Origin: Planctomycetota bacterium
GTDB lineage: Bacteria > Planctomycetota > Phycisphaerae > Phycisphaerales > SM1A02
Length of the DNA: 42,049 nt
Direction: 5' to 3'
NCBI GenBank assembly: GCA_003671055.1
Contig: QWPV01000017.1
Coordinates: 1 to 42,049, forward strand
Made by a program: the position numbers and the translations under genes. The notes below the pieces were generated by a model. That model did not search any database. It worked only from the letters and a program-made list of their open reading frames with translations, and was not told the DNA's origin. This document shows, piece by piece, positions 9,045-16,919 of the stretch. Position 1 is the first letter of the stretch; the number at the start of each line of letters is the position of its first letter.

Positions 9045-9722
9045 TCAGGCATATGGGGAGATATCGGGCAATTCCCCCGTCATCCCGAGCCTTCGCGCAA
9101 AATCTCGGCGAAGCCAAGATCGCGCAAAGTTCCAATGCTTGCTCACCGTGCGCGGTCGAATGCCGAGTGCTTCGCCCGCTTGTTCAATCGAGAGCCCGCA
9201 GATGTATCGAAGCGCGACGACTTGTGATGCGATTGCATGCACTTGTTCAAGATCCGCCATCGAGCAGAGCAAACTCTCATCCGCTGCGGCAACCGCATCG
9301 TCAAAGCGCGCGAGCGTTGGCGCATCGAAGCCCAATGGAATTGTGCGGTAAACGCCACCACCAGAGGGAAGGCCAATCGTCTTCCGATGATCGACAAGAA
9401 ACCGCATCATCGTCTTCGCGAGTGAACCGAAGAACTGCGCACGACTGTCCCACTCCGTACCTGGTGACTGCTTCGCGAAAAAAGCGAGGAAGGACTTTTG
9501 AATAAGCGTCGTTGGCCCCGACTGATCGATGTCTCCAAGTTTCGGCGCACCAAGCATGCGTCGCGCGGTGGAGCGCAACTCTTCGTAGACACACTGCCAC
9601 ACCTTTTCCGCAGCTTCGCGGTTACCCGCTTTCGCTTCGTTGACAAGGTCGGTGAGGTCTTCAGGAATATGGACGATCATGGGTTGGCAGCTCTTCGACT
9701 TGTGTGGGCTGAGGGACGACAA
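9045..9722 (-). CDS. ECF-family RNA polymerase sigma factor (TIGR02999-like)
   Basis: 225 aa. The N-terminal half has sigma region 2 features (ATTLIQKSF-like stretch PTTLIQKSFLAFF and a WDSRAQFFGSLAKTMMRFLVDH block). The C-terminal half has region 4, with the helix-turn-helix reading EQAGEALGIRPRTVSKHW. The order and the DHRK motif resemble the sigma factors grouped as TIGR02999, common in planctomycetes and acidobacteria beside Ser/Thr kinases. An internal ATG at 9680 (MIVHIPEDL) is an equally good start, because the first 14 residues are not conserved-looking. It is the first gene of a two-gene unit with the kinase at 5826-9026. No anti-sigma gene is visible, so control through the kinase is plausible. 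Confidence 0.88.
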   Translation of the reverse strand: MSSLSPHKSKSCQPMIVHIPEDLTDLVNEAKAGNREAAEKVWQCVYEELRSTARRMLGAPKLGDIDQSGPTTLIQKSFLAFFAKQSPGTEWDSRAQFFGSLAKTMMRFLVDHRKTIGLPSGGGVYRTIPLGFDAPTLARFDDAVAAADESLLCSMADLEQVHAIASQVVALRYICGLSIEQAGEALGIRPRTVSKHWNFARSWLRRDFARRLGMTGELPDISPYA

Positions 9723-9862
9723 CCCGAAGGCTCCATGCTAGCGGACAAGCATGCTCTTTCCTACGAATTGCGCGGTTGAATCGCCGTGAAAACAGCCATT
9801 GAGGGCGACGGAGAACAAATCGTGACCGATCCTCTACAGTAGGAACGATTCCGGGAGTCCAC

Positions 9863-10546
9863 ATGCCGATCCAAACCTCGATTCAACCTCGTCAGAAGTT
9901 AATTCACGTTGGCTACACCATTGCATGCCTCGGCCTTGGCCTTTGGGGTGCCTATGACTACGCCGTCACGATTCCTGAGCAAGAGGCTGCCTACACCGAA
10001 TTCAATGCCCTCACCGCGGAGAAGGATGCATTCGAGTTGAAGGCGCGACCGGGACCATTAGGAGTTGACGATGCGAAGCGCTACACGGCAGTGAAGACAG
10101 AGCTCGCTGAACGATTCGCCGAGGCGCCAACTCCTGTCGGCGAGTACGACCGCGCGGTGCAACTCTGGCTCTTCGTCGTTTCCTGCGGAATTCTCGGCAC
10201 GCCCTACTTCCCGTGGATGCTGTGGAAGCAATCGAAGCGACGCTTCACGCTTGAGGACGATGGATCATTGCGCACTGCGGAAGGAACGTTCACTGCTGAC
10301 CAAATCACCGGCATCGACATGTCGCGTTGGATGAGCAAGTCGGTCGCAACGATTCAAGTAGAGAACGGCATGAGGATTGCGATCGACGACTACTGGTTCA
10401 AGAATGGACACCTCATCGTCGGCGCGATTGCGCATCGTTTCGAACCCGATGCGTGGACGAGCGAAGCGCGCGATGTCAAGAAAATTGTCGCCGCCGAAGC
10501 GAAGCGCAAGCTCGCGGCGAAAGAATCCGACGGCGACGCGGCATAA
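9863..10546 (+). CDS. Two-helix membrane protein of unknown function
   Basis: 227 aa, family not recognised. A hydrophobic segment near residues 14-35 and a second near 98-118 flank an external or periplasmic acidic region (about 36-95). After the second helix comes a basic KQSKRRFTL stretch and a beta-rich block with alternating hydrophobics that could be a small PH-like domain (about 126-195), then a charged Ala/Lys tail. The start ATG 9863 is preceded by GGGAGT at a workable distance. It is divergent from the sigma factor across 140 bases that probably hold both promoters. The next gene follows after 47 bases on the same strand, but a functional link is not evident. Confidence 0.7.
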   Translation: MPIQTSIQPRQKLIHVGYTIACLGLGLWGAYDYAVTIPEQEAAYTEFNALTAEKDAFELKARPGPLGVDDAKRYTAVKTELAERFAEAPTPVGEYDRAVQLWLFVVSCGILGTPYFPWMLWKQSKRRFTLEDDGSLRTAEGTFTADQITGIDMSRWMSKSVATIQVENGMRIAIDDYWFKNGHLIVGAIAHRFEPDAWTSEARDVKKIVAAEAKRKLAAKESDGDAA

Positions 10547-10593
10547 CCTCGAACCCGCCTCTCACTCCACTGCCCTTTCTTGCTCCATAAATC

Positions 10594-11706
10594 ATGCACG
10601 CCACTACAGAACCCACTACTCCAATTGAGAAGCTCGACCGCTGTGGCTCTCTTCCGCATCGCCCACGCGTCCTGCTCGGCAAGATGGGACTCGACGGTCA
10701 TGACCGCGGCGTGAAACTCATCGCGCGCTTGATGCGTGACTCCGGAATTCACGTGATTTACAGTGGTTTATGGCAAACGCCGCGCAGTCTCGCTATCAGC
10801 GCGCGCGACGAGGATTGTGACTGCATCGCATCGTCGATGATGTCCAACTCGCACCTCGTGCTCGTGCCGCGTCTTCTCGATGAATGCAAGAAGGTTGGTC
10901 GACCAGACATGGTGGTCAATGTTGGTGGGATCATCCCGCAAGAAGATGTGAAGACGCTCATCGCTGCGGGCGTTGCGCAAGTGTTTCATACAGGCACAGG
11001 CCTTGAAGAAATTGTGGGAAGCGTGCACGCAAGCGTGAAGCCATACGCGCCGCTCGCCGCTGGTGCGAATTCTGCAGCATCTCTCGCGCGCAACATCTCG
11101 CTCGCGCATGCTGGAATGTCGACAACGGCAACCAAGCGACGACCTAAACAAGTTGTGGGCATCACCGGTTCACCAGGCGCGGGCAAGAGCACACTCGTTG
11201 CAGCAATGGCGAGCGAAGCCGTTCGTCGTGGCGAGAAAATCGCGGTCGTCGCATTTGATCCGATGAGCCCTATCACGAGTGGCGCGCTCTTGGGCGATCG
11301 TTTGCGCGTCGACTTCAACGCTGTTGACGAAGGTGTCTTCTATCGCTCGCTCGCGATCGTCGGCGAGGACTACCGATCGCTCAACGAGATCATCGAACTC
11401 ATTGGCGGCGCGGGCTACGACAAACTCATTGTCGAGACTGTTGGCGCAGGTCAGAATGACGTGGCGATTCGCAACTTTGTTGATCGCACCGCCGTGGTTG
11501 TCGTGCCGGGAATGGGCGACTCCGTGCAGATGGACAAAGCGGGAATCCTCGAAATTGCCGACATTTTCGTCGTCAACAAGGCCGATCACGCAGGCGAGGC
11601 AAAACTCGTGCGCGAACTGCTCGATATCGCGGGTGGACGCAAGATCTTCGAGACGATCGCCACGCAGGGCAAGGGTGTTGTGGAGCTGCTCGATGGCTTG
11701 CTCTGA
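10594..11706 (+). CDS. B12-binding domain fused to MeaB/ArgK-like GTPase (IcmF N-terminal half-like)
   Basis: 370 aa with two domains. Residues about 22-155 are a mutase-type cobalamin-binding domain: the DGHDRG motif (34-39, His36 would coordinate cobalt), a SSMMSNSH stretch and the VNVGGIIPQED nucleotide-tail pocket. Residues about 184-370 are a G3E GTPase of the MeaB/ArgK type: P-loop GSPGAGKST, DPMSPITSGALLGDR, ETVGAGQND and NKAD. Such GTPases load and protect the B12 cofactor of acyl-CoA mutases. The GTPase stops soon after the GKGV motif, so the C-terminal dimer arm of stand-alone MeaB is missing. In IcmF these two domains precede the mutase domain in one chain; here the matching mutase is encoded separately at 38146-39819. 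It probably forms a complex with that mutase. Confidence 0.9.
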   Translation: MHATTEPTTPIEKLDRCGSLPHRPRVLLGKMGLDGHDRGVKLIARLMRDSGIHVIYSGLWQTPRSLAISARDEDCDCIASSMMSNSHLVLVPRLLDECKKVGRPDMVVNVGGIIPQEDVKTLIAAGVAQVFHTGTGLEEIVGSVHASVKPYAPLAAGANSAASLARNISLAHAGMSTTATKRRPKQVVGITGSPGAGKSTLVAAMASEAVRRGEKIAVVAFDPMSPITSGALLGDRLRVDFNAVDEGVFYRSLAIVGEDYRSLNEIIELIGGAGYDKLIVETVGAGQNDVAIRNFVDRTAVVVVPGMGDSVQMDKAGILEIADIFVVNKADHAGEAKLVRELLDIAGGRKIFETIATQGKGVVELLDGLL

Positions 11707-11734
11707 TGGGGCTTGCTCTGATGGGGCCTGCTCT
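11692..11734 (+). repeat. Three tandem copies of a 13-15 bp unit across the stop codon
   Basis: Units start at 11692 (13 bases), 11705 (15) and 11720 (15) and read GATGG(GG)C[T/C]TGCTCT. The first unit ends the B12/GTPase gene. The 15-base period keeps frame, giving TGA stops at 11704, 11719 and 11734, each preceded by codons for GLL. It looks like slipped-strand duplication of the gene end. Confidence 0.85.
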
Positions 11735-11791
11735 GATTCGCACGCACTCGCTGCCTAGGATGCGCCCCTCTTCCGCAGAGGCGACCCACCC

Positions 11792-12346
11792 ATGCTCTCG
11801 ATATTTTTCAATATGAACGACCCTGGCTATGGAACGGTTGCGATCATCTCGATCACGATCGTTCTCGCACGCCTCATTGATGTTTCACTCTCGACCTTTC
11901 GCACCGTTGCGGTGATCCAAGGACGACGCGGGCTCGCATGGATCCTCGGCTTCTTCGAGGTGCTCGTGTGGGTCCTCGTCGTGAGCGAAGTGCTTGTGAC
12001 TGTGAAGGATCACATCTGGTACGCGGTCCCCTACTCCATCGGATTCGCGACAGGCAATTGGGTGGGCATTTGGATCGAAGCGTACTTCGCACTCGGCAAC
12101 CAAGTCGTTCGCATCTTCTGCAAGGATGGCACACAGATGGCGGAACGATTACGTGCGGTTGGATTCGGCGTCACGGAGTTTGATGGACGTGGCAAAGATG
12201 GTCCGGTTGCAATGCTGTTCGTCGCAGGTGAGCGCAAGCGCGTGACTGAGATTGTTCGAATCGCACGGGACACCGATCCGAAGTGCTACTACACGATTGG
12301 TGATGTGCGCACCGCTTCGACCGCGCCAAACACACTCACGAAGTAA
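11792..12346 (+). CDS. UPF0316 family membrane protein (DUF5698 + DUF2179)
   Basis: 184 aa. Three transmembrane segments (about 10-30, 46-66, 70-92) include the conserved RLIDVSLSTFRTV and RRGLAWILGFFEVLVWV stretches of the DUF5698 domain, with GIWIE after the third helix. A cytoplasmic DUF2179-like domain (about 110-175) follows, of the kind also found at the C-terminus of YitT proteins. The function of the family is not established. ATG 11792 is used; a second Met seven residues in is possible. A small hairpin (CCTCT/AGAGG, 11766-11780) lies in the leader. The gene ends inside a terminator shared with the convergent gene. Confidence 0.85.
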   Translation: MLSIFFNMNDPGYGTVAIISITIVLARLIDVSLSTFRTVAVIQGRRGLAWILGFFEVLVWVLVVSEVLVTVKDHIWYAVPYSIGFATGNWVGIWIEAYFALGNQVVRIFCKDGTQMAERLRAVGFGVTEFDGRGKDGPVAMLFVAGERKRVTEIVRIARDTDPKCYYTIGDVRTASTAPNTLTK

Positions 12347-12376
12347 TCGCGCAAATCCCTATTTCTGCGCGATTTT
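12345..12376. terminator. Intrinsic terminator overlapping two convergent stop codons
   Basis: Perfect 9-bp stem AATCGCGCA/TGCGCGATT (12345-12353 with 12366-12374), 12-base loop, then T on the plus strand (TTTT at 12373-12376). The plus-strand stop ends at 12346 and the minus-strand stop lies in the loop (12359-12361), so it can end transcripts from both sides. Confidence 0.8.
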
Positions 12377-13108
12377 ATATGCACTCATCGCTGCAGTACG
12401 CGCAGCATCAAGGTCAAGCGCGCGAGATAAATCGCGTTCCTTCAGCCGTTCAAGTAACGCCTTCGCACTGCGAATCGAATCGGAGTATGCGACGAGCGTC
12501 TCTTCAAGCCGTCCTTGATCACGGACATCCACAAGCAAACCATCCCATGCAGTGAGCACTTCGCGCGCTGCATCCGCCGCACTACACGCGTTCTCAATAC
12601 GCGTTTCAAAGTTCACCGTGCTACGCGTCGCAGACTCGACCTCGCGTCGAACTTGCGCGTGCGACACCATCACTTCATCGAAGCGCGATCGCTGCATTAC
12701 ACGCTTCGAAGCCGCAACCCGCGTCCAGTCTGGCGCAACAGGTGGAACGAACGCAATCACTCTCTCGGGAAGTGAAAACTGCGCCGCTAGCGATGCAAAG
12801 CGAGTGCGCAATGATGCGATCTCCTTCGCTGCTGCCGCAGGTGTTCCCATGACTTTGAGAATCTGCGCGCACATCGATGAGCCAACAGAAGTGGCGACTT
12901 GCAAGCAATGCGCGCAGACTTCCTCTGATGCATCCGTCGAGCGCAGAACGCTTCGCATGCATCCGCCGCAATACAGCTCATTCATTTTCGCGCAGCGTGG
13001 GCAGAGCATGACATCGCTCGCTGACTCTGTTCGACACGCAATGCATCGCGCACGCACCTTGGCGTGCAGAAGGGTTCGGCCACTTTGAAGATTCGCAAGC
13101 GCACTCAT
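12359..13108 (-). CDS. Protein with four CxxC knuckles and a coiled-coil-like tail
   Basis: 249 aa from ATG 13108; a longer frame runs upstream into prpD, but its N-terminus is only the antisense-like shadow of that gene. Residues 20-70 hold CIAC, CPRC, CGGC and CAHC pairs, enough for two zinc ribbons. The rest is Ala/Arg/Glu-rich helix with heptad-like spacing, suggesting a coiled coil, and no membrane segment. I do not recognise a family. It starts 10 bases after the prpD stop and is probably cotranscribed with it, although no ribosome-binding site is obvious. Possible roles include metal sensing or scaffolding; neither is shown by the sequence. Confidence 0.75.
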   Translation of the reverse strand: MSALANLQSGRTLLHAKVRARCIACRTESASDVMLCPRCAKMNELYCGGCMRSVLRSTDASEEVCAHCLQVATSVGSSMCAQILKVMGTPAAAAKEIASLRTRFASLAAQFSLPERVIAFVPPVAPDWTRVAASKRVMQRSRFDEVMVSHAQVRREVESATRSTVNFETRIENACSAADAAREVLTAWDGLLVDVRDQGRLEETLVAYSDSIRSAKALLERLKERDLSRALDLDAARTAAMSAYKIAQK

Positions 13109-13118
13109 GGAGATGTAT

Positions 13119-14693
13119 TCACTCAAACGTGCCGCGGTCGGCGATGGCGAAGGTGTACAGCGATGCAAGCTCACTCGGAGAAAGCGTCGCGATGCGGTTG
13201 AATCGATCCACAATCGGCTGCGGCTCATCAGACGCGAGTTCCCCAAGCAATGCAGCCTTTTTCGCGAGAATGCCCTTGAGATCAGCAGTGGTGTTGCGCG
13301 CATGTCCCGCTGGATACATCACGAGACCAGAGTCGAACGTTGTCCCATCTTTCATCTTGATCGCAAGCGAGGTTGGAATGCCGTCTGGGTAACGGCGATC
13401 GTACTCAGCACCACCGTGCGTGAACTCAAACTTCTCCATCAGCGCACGCGTGATTGTGTTGAAGATCGCGTCAGGTGCGAAGTCGTGCGGCATGAGCATG
13501 AGCGACTTCCAGTAGCAATTGTCGCACGGACCGAATGTGCTCGACTTCGACGACGCGCTCAACTCAATCGCCTTGCGCAGCAGCGTCGACACGATGTACA
13601 CCATCGAGTGATCGGCCGACTGCCGAGTCTTCGGATCGCGCTTCGCGGGATCGCCAATGATGCCGAACGCTGGCTCATACGCAACGATAGTGATCTTCGC
13701 AATGGCCGCGTGCTTCTCAATAATGGAAGGGTTCTCACGAATGAGTGTGAGCAAGCCTTGCAACGCGCCCGCAGACTGATGCTCGTACAAGCCGAGTTTG
13801 AAGTGCATGCCCATCACAGCAAAGTCACTTCCCGAATGCGAGAGCACCAGATCAAACGGACTGTCGCCGTTCGTCTTCTCGAACTGGCGGAACATGCTCT
13901 CGGGGTTTCGGAAGATGTCGCGAGGACCCATGAATCCTCGCATAGAACGCATCATCGAGAGCACGGCAACTTCCGTCGAAATCGCGGCTGACGCGCCCTT
14001 CGAATCGCTCAACTGCTTTCCCGCGCGAATGGCTCGCCACGGAATGTAGTGCGCGACGCTCATGCCAATCGCGCTCTCGATCTGCTCAGCAGTCGCGCCC
14101 AACATCGCGCCGTACACAGCAGCGCTTGCAATCGCGCCGTGCACAACATGATCGATGCGATAGGACTTCAATGAGAAGACTTCAGCAAGTCGGCCGCGAA
14201 TTTCATCGATGCAAACCATGCCGCGAAGGGCGAACGCGCCATCGCGTCCCGCTTGATGCGCGGCAGCAACCGCGACGGGATAGAAATCGTTGTGACCGAA
14301 CTCGCCCGCGGTGTGCCCGAGAATTGGGTTGTAACCAAAGTTGGTGCCGTTGGAATCCCACTCGCGCACTGCGTTGGAGTTCGCAACGATCGCCTTCTCT
14401 GCTGCGACGCGTTGCGTGGAACCAAACACGCATGCGCCCGTTGCATTCGGATAGGTCGCCGCTTCTGCACGCAAGATGATCGGCGCGTTGGTGTTGAGCG
14501 CGATCGCACTCAGGCCACACAGCACGCTGTCGGTGTGGAACATCGTCGTGCGCTCGAACACGGATGCGTCGGGTGATCCAATCTTCCCACTCATGAAGTC
14601 AATCGCGAACTGACCAATACCGAGCGCTTGATTCGTGTTGCGAGGAAGAACAGTCTGCGTCGTGGAAGTTGCTGCGTCGGTTGGAAGTGCCAT
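13119..14693 (-). CDS. prpD: MmgE/PrpD family protein (2-methylcitrate dehydratase-like)
   Basis: 524 aa, slightly longer than the usual 450-500. Conserved MmgE/PrpD stretches are clear: the DSVLCGLSAI region, ANSNAVREWDSNGT, HNDFYPVAVAAA, GASAAISTEVAVLS, and the C-terminal RYPDGIPT and MYPAGHARN. The family dehydrates 2-methylcitrate to 2-methylaconitate in propionate breakdown; close relatives act on other hydroxyacids such as cis-aconitate precursors. No prpB or prpC is present here, so the propionate role is inference. The start ATG 14693 is followed by a variable 15-residue leader. An 84-base gap separates it from the upstream gene, and a TACGAT box near 14740 could be a -10 element. Confidence 0.9.
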   Translation of the reverse strand: MALPTDAATSTTQTVLPRNTNQALGIGQFAIDFMSGKIGSPDASVFERTTMFHTDSVLCGLSAIALNTNAPIILRAEAATYPNATGACVFGSTQRVAAEKAIVANSNAVREWDSNGTNFGYNPILGHTAGEFGHNDFYPVAVAAAHQAGRDGAFALRGMVCIDEIRGRLAEVFSLKSYRIDHVVHGAIASAAVYGAMLGATAEQIESAIGMSVAHYIPWRAIRAGKQLSDSKGASAAISTEVAVLSMMRSMRGFMGPRDIFRNPESMFRQFEKTNGDSPFDLVLSHSGSDFAVMGMHFKLGLYEHQSAGALQGLLTLIRENPSIIEKHAAIAKITIVAYEPAFGIIGDPAKRDPKTRQSADHSMVYIVSTLLRKAIELSASSKSSTFGPCDNCYWKSLMLMPHDFAPDAIFNTITRALMEKFEFTHGGAEYDRRYPDGIPTSLAIKMKDGTTFDSGLVMYPAGHARNTTADLKGILAKKAALLGELASDEPQPIVDRFNRIATLSPSELASLYTFAIADRGTFE

Positions 14694-14777
14694 CGTGAAA
14701 GCGTCTCGTTGAAAGTGCGAAGGGGCGAAGATCGTAACAGCGCGGAGCGACGCAGAAACACCCTTCTATGCAAGCAT

Positions 14778-15563
14778 TCAGGCAGTGTTCGCGCTCGAAC
14801 TCCGCTGTGCTGCGCGCGCCACCACCCAAAGTTCGCCGAAACATCCCCCCATCGCAATCGTCCAGATGATCGGCGCTAGGAACCATCCGTAGATCGGAAT
14901 GAGAATGAGCGGATAGACCCCGTACAACGCGACGCGCGAGATCCGGCCAGTCACTGTTTGCCAGACGCTCATTTTCACCATCGACTCTCGTCGGAGCGAC
15001 ACCAGCACGCGCGAGACCACAATGTCACAGATCACCGCGCCAAGCGGCAAGAGGAAGTACGGCAGCAAAAAGAAGGCCTCAATTCCTCCACGCATCAGAT
15101 TGGTTTGCGATGAGAGCACAAAGTAAAAGTACAGGACAATTGTTAGCACGGCGCACACGAAGATCGAAAGGCGAATCAGCGCGAACACACGCAGGAGTCG
15201 CTTGCGCGCCTCACCGACTTCGTTTATGCCGAGCTTCCATGTCGCGATCGCTTGAGCGCACACTTGCATCGGCAGGAGGACGAAAAACACAAAGAGCGTT
15301 GGCATGCCTCTCCATCCCCAAGGGGACCAGTAGCCGATTTCGACGAGAAACAGAGCCGGAACGAGCAGCAGCGCATAACAAGGAATCGACGCGAGAAGTG
15401 CGAATCTCGATATGCGCGCAAGGCAACGCGAATCCCACCAGCGCGGACCAATCGAATCGATTCGCGTCCCACACTCGGGACAGAGTTCGCCGACGAGTCG
15501 ATGCGCAAGGTCGTAGTTGCACTGCGAACAATGAAAACTCAGCATCGTCGACGCAGCACTCAT
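14778..15563 (-). CDS. Zinc-ribbon multi-pass membrane protein
   Basis: 261 aa. A short N-terminal zinc ribbon (CSQC at 12-15, CPEC at 28-31, with NYDL between) is followed by about six hydrophobic segments (about 50-75, 85-105, 120-150, 160-185, 205-225, 228-250). This combination, with the C-x-x-C-x-YDL...CPECG signature, is frequent in planctomycete genomes and has no assigned function. The start overlaps the ribokinase stop by four bases (ATGA at 15560-15563), so the two are probably coupled. A role with the kinase is not obvious. Confidence 0.78.
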   Translation of the reverse strand: MSAASTMLSFHCSQCNYDLAHRLVGELCPECGTRIDSIGPRWWDSRCLARISRFALLASIPCYALLLVPALFLVEIGYWSPWGWRGMPTLFVFFVLLPMQVCAQAIATWKLGINEVGEARKRLLRVFALIRLSIFVCAVLTIVLYFYFVLSSQTNLMRGGIEAFFLLPYFLLPLGAVICDIVVSRVLVSLRRESMVKMSVWQTVTGRISRVALYGVYPLILIPIYGWFLAPIIWTIAMGGCFGELWVVARAAQRSSSANTA

Positions 15564-16513
15564 GCGAGCGACTCCAACACGGTGCGCTCCGCGGACGCCG
15601 CAAGCACATCAATCGCACGACACTCTGGCAACGACGGAATCGCGCCATGCACCGTCGCAGCGAGTGCGCCCGCTGCATTGCCTCGTGCGAGCGCTGCTGC
15701 GAGACCCATCCCGCTCGCCATCGCCACAAGCAACGCGCCAATAAACGCATCGCCGCATCCAACCGTATCAACCGCCGCAACTACAAACCCCGCATGCTCG
15801 AAGCGCGCATCGCCTTGTGCAGCAATCGAACCGTGCGCGCCAAGCGTCACAACAACAACCGTACCGCGCGCCACACGCGCAGCAAGCACTTCAAGCGCAG
15901 CACGCGGATCGCATTCATCAGTCAACGCCTGCGCCTCCGCTTCATTCACAATCAAACCAGCAAGCAACTGCAAAGGAAGTGCACGAAGCGACGCATCCGC
16001 AGGTGCCGCATTGAGCCACACGCGCAACCCTCGCGCAGCAGCAAGCTCCATCGTCTCACGCAGCAACGCGCACTCATTCTGCAACAGAAGAATCTCCGTC
16101 GCAGCAGCCGCCGCAACAAAGTCCTCCACCGCCCCCATCGCAATGCGCGTGTTCGATTCAGCCGCAATCACAATCGCATTCTCACCACCCTCCGCAACCA
16201 TCACCATCGCCGCACCAGCAACAGCATCACTCGTACAAATCGCACGCACATCCACGCCCGCAGCGCGCAACGCGTCCACAATAAACAAACCCTCAACCCC
16301 AGTCCGACCAAGCATCCGCACACGCCCACCACACCGCGCCGCCGCAACCGCCTGATTCGCACCCTTCCCACCCGCATACATCGCACTCGAAACCGCCGCC
16401 ACCGTCTCCCCCGCAACCGGAAGCCTCCGCACCCGAACCACCCGATCAATCATCAAAGAACCAATCACATGCACGACAACCGACAAAGAATGAGTTCGCG
16501 AGCATTCGATCAC
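15560..16513 (-). CDS. rbsK: PfkB-family sugar kinase, ribokinase-like
   Basis: 317 aa. N-terminal GGKGANQAVAAARCGG is the ribokinase substrate-binding signature, and DTVGCGDAFIGAL near residue 260 is the PfkB C-terminal signature with the catalytic Asp and anion hole. The expected reaction is ATP-dependent phosphorylation of ribose or a related sugar. The start is GTG 16513, preceded by AGGA at seven bases; an internal GTG at 16474 is the alternative. Third codon positions in the N-terminal two thirds are almost only G or T, unlike the neighbours, so the gene may have a different history. The gene order rbsK then zinc-ribbon membrane protein gives no transporter clue, so ribose remains a family-based guess. 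Confidence 0.9.
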   Translation of the reverse strand: MIECSRTHSLSVVVHVIGSLMIDRVVRVRRLPVAGETVAAVSSAMYAGGKGANQAVAAARCGGRVRMLGRTGVEGLFIVDALRAAGVDVRAICTSDAVAGAAMVMVAEGGENAIVIAAESNTRIAMGAVEDFVAAAAATEILLLQNECALLRETMELAAARGLRVWLNAAPADASLRALPLQLLAGLIVNEAEAQALTDECDPRAALEVLAARVARGTVVVVTLGAHGSIAAQGDARFEHAGFVVAAVDTVGCGDAFIGALLVAMASGMGLAAALARGNAAGALAATVHGAIPSLPECRAIDVLAASAERTVLESLA

Positions 16514-16563
16514 GCGAACATCCTACGGCGGATTGGCTCGAAACTCACTTCCGCTCAACGCAC

Positions 16564-16842
16564 TCAATGCGTCACTGCGTAGCCTTCGTTGCGGTACCAG
16601 GTGCGGACGGACATGAAGGCAGTGAGGAGTGCGGCGCAGATGGCGATGGTGGCAATTGGGGCGAGTGCTTCGCCGGTTTCGAAGAGGATTGGGGCGAAGG
16701 CGGTTGCGCTGACTTCGCCTCTGGCAATCCATTCAGGTGCTAGCGCTGCGATGAGAACGAATGCGCCCTTTGACCGACGCAGTATCGCCTAGACAACGCC
16801 GATGTCGAGAGCTTTCGCTGCAAATCTTGAAAAGCGGTGCAT
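16564..16842 (-). pseudogene. Small membrane-protein ORF interrupted by an in-frame TAG
   Basis: From ATG 16842 the frame reads 17 codons (MHRFSRF...DIGVV), then TAG at 16791-16789, then 74 sense codons to a TGA at 16566-16564. The part after TAG is clearly coding-like: C/A-ending codons, hydrophobic stretches GAFVLIAALAPEWI and PIATIAICAALLTAFM, and a polar end WYRNEGYAVTH. No ATG, GTG or TTG exists between TAG and the hydrophobic part; CTG 16782 with AGG five bases upstream is the only weak start. It may be a decayed gene, a gene with a rare start, a readthrough product or a sequencing error. Family not recognised. Confidence 0.5.
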
Positions 16843-16919
16843 TCATCCCGCATGATCGACTTCGTGCGATTCATCACAATTCAGTTGTGCAGTGCCTATG
16901 TCTGCAATCAATACTGCGT

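Noticed and set aside
15110-16582. Plus-strand frame of 490 codons across rbsK and its neighbour
   Set aside because: Extremely Arg/Asn/His/Thr-rich, caused by the C/A-rich plus strand. The minus strand has complete ribokinase motifs.
16789-16791. TAG as a pyrrolysine or other recoded codon
   Set aside because: No pyrrolysine genes are visible, and decay or a rare start explains the TAG more simply.
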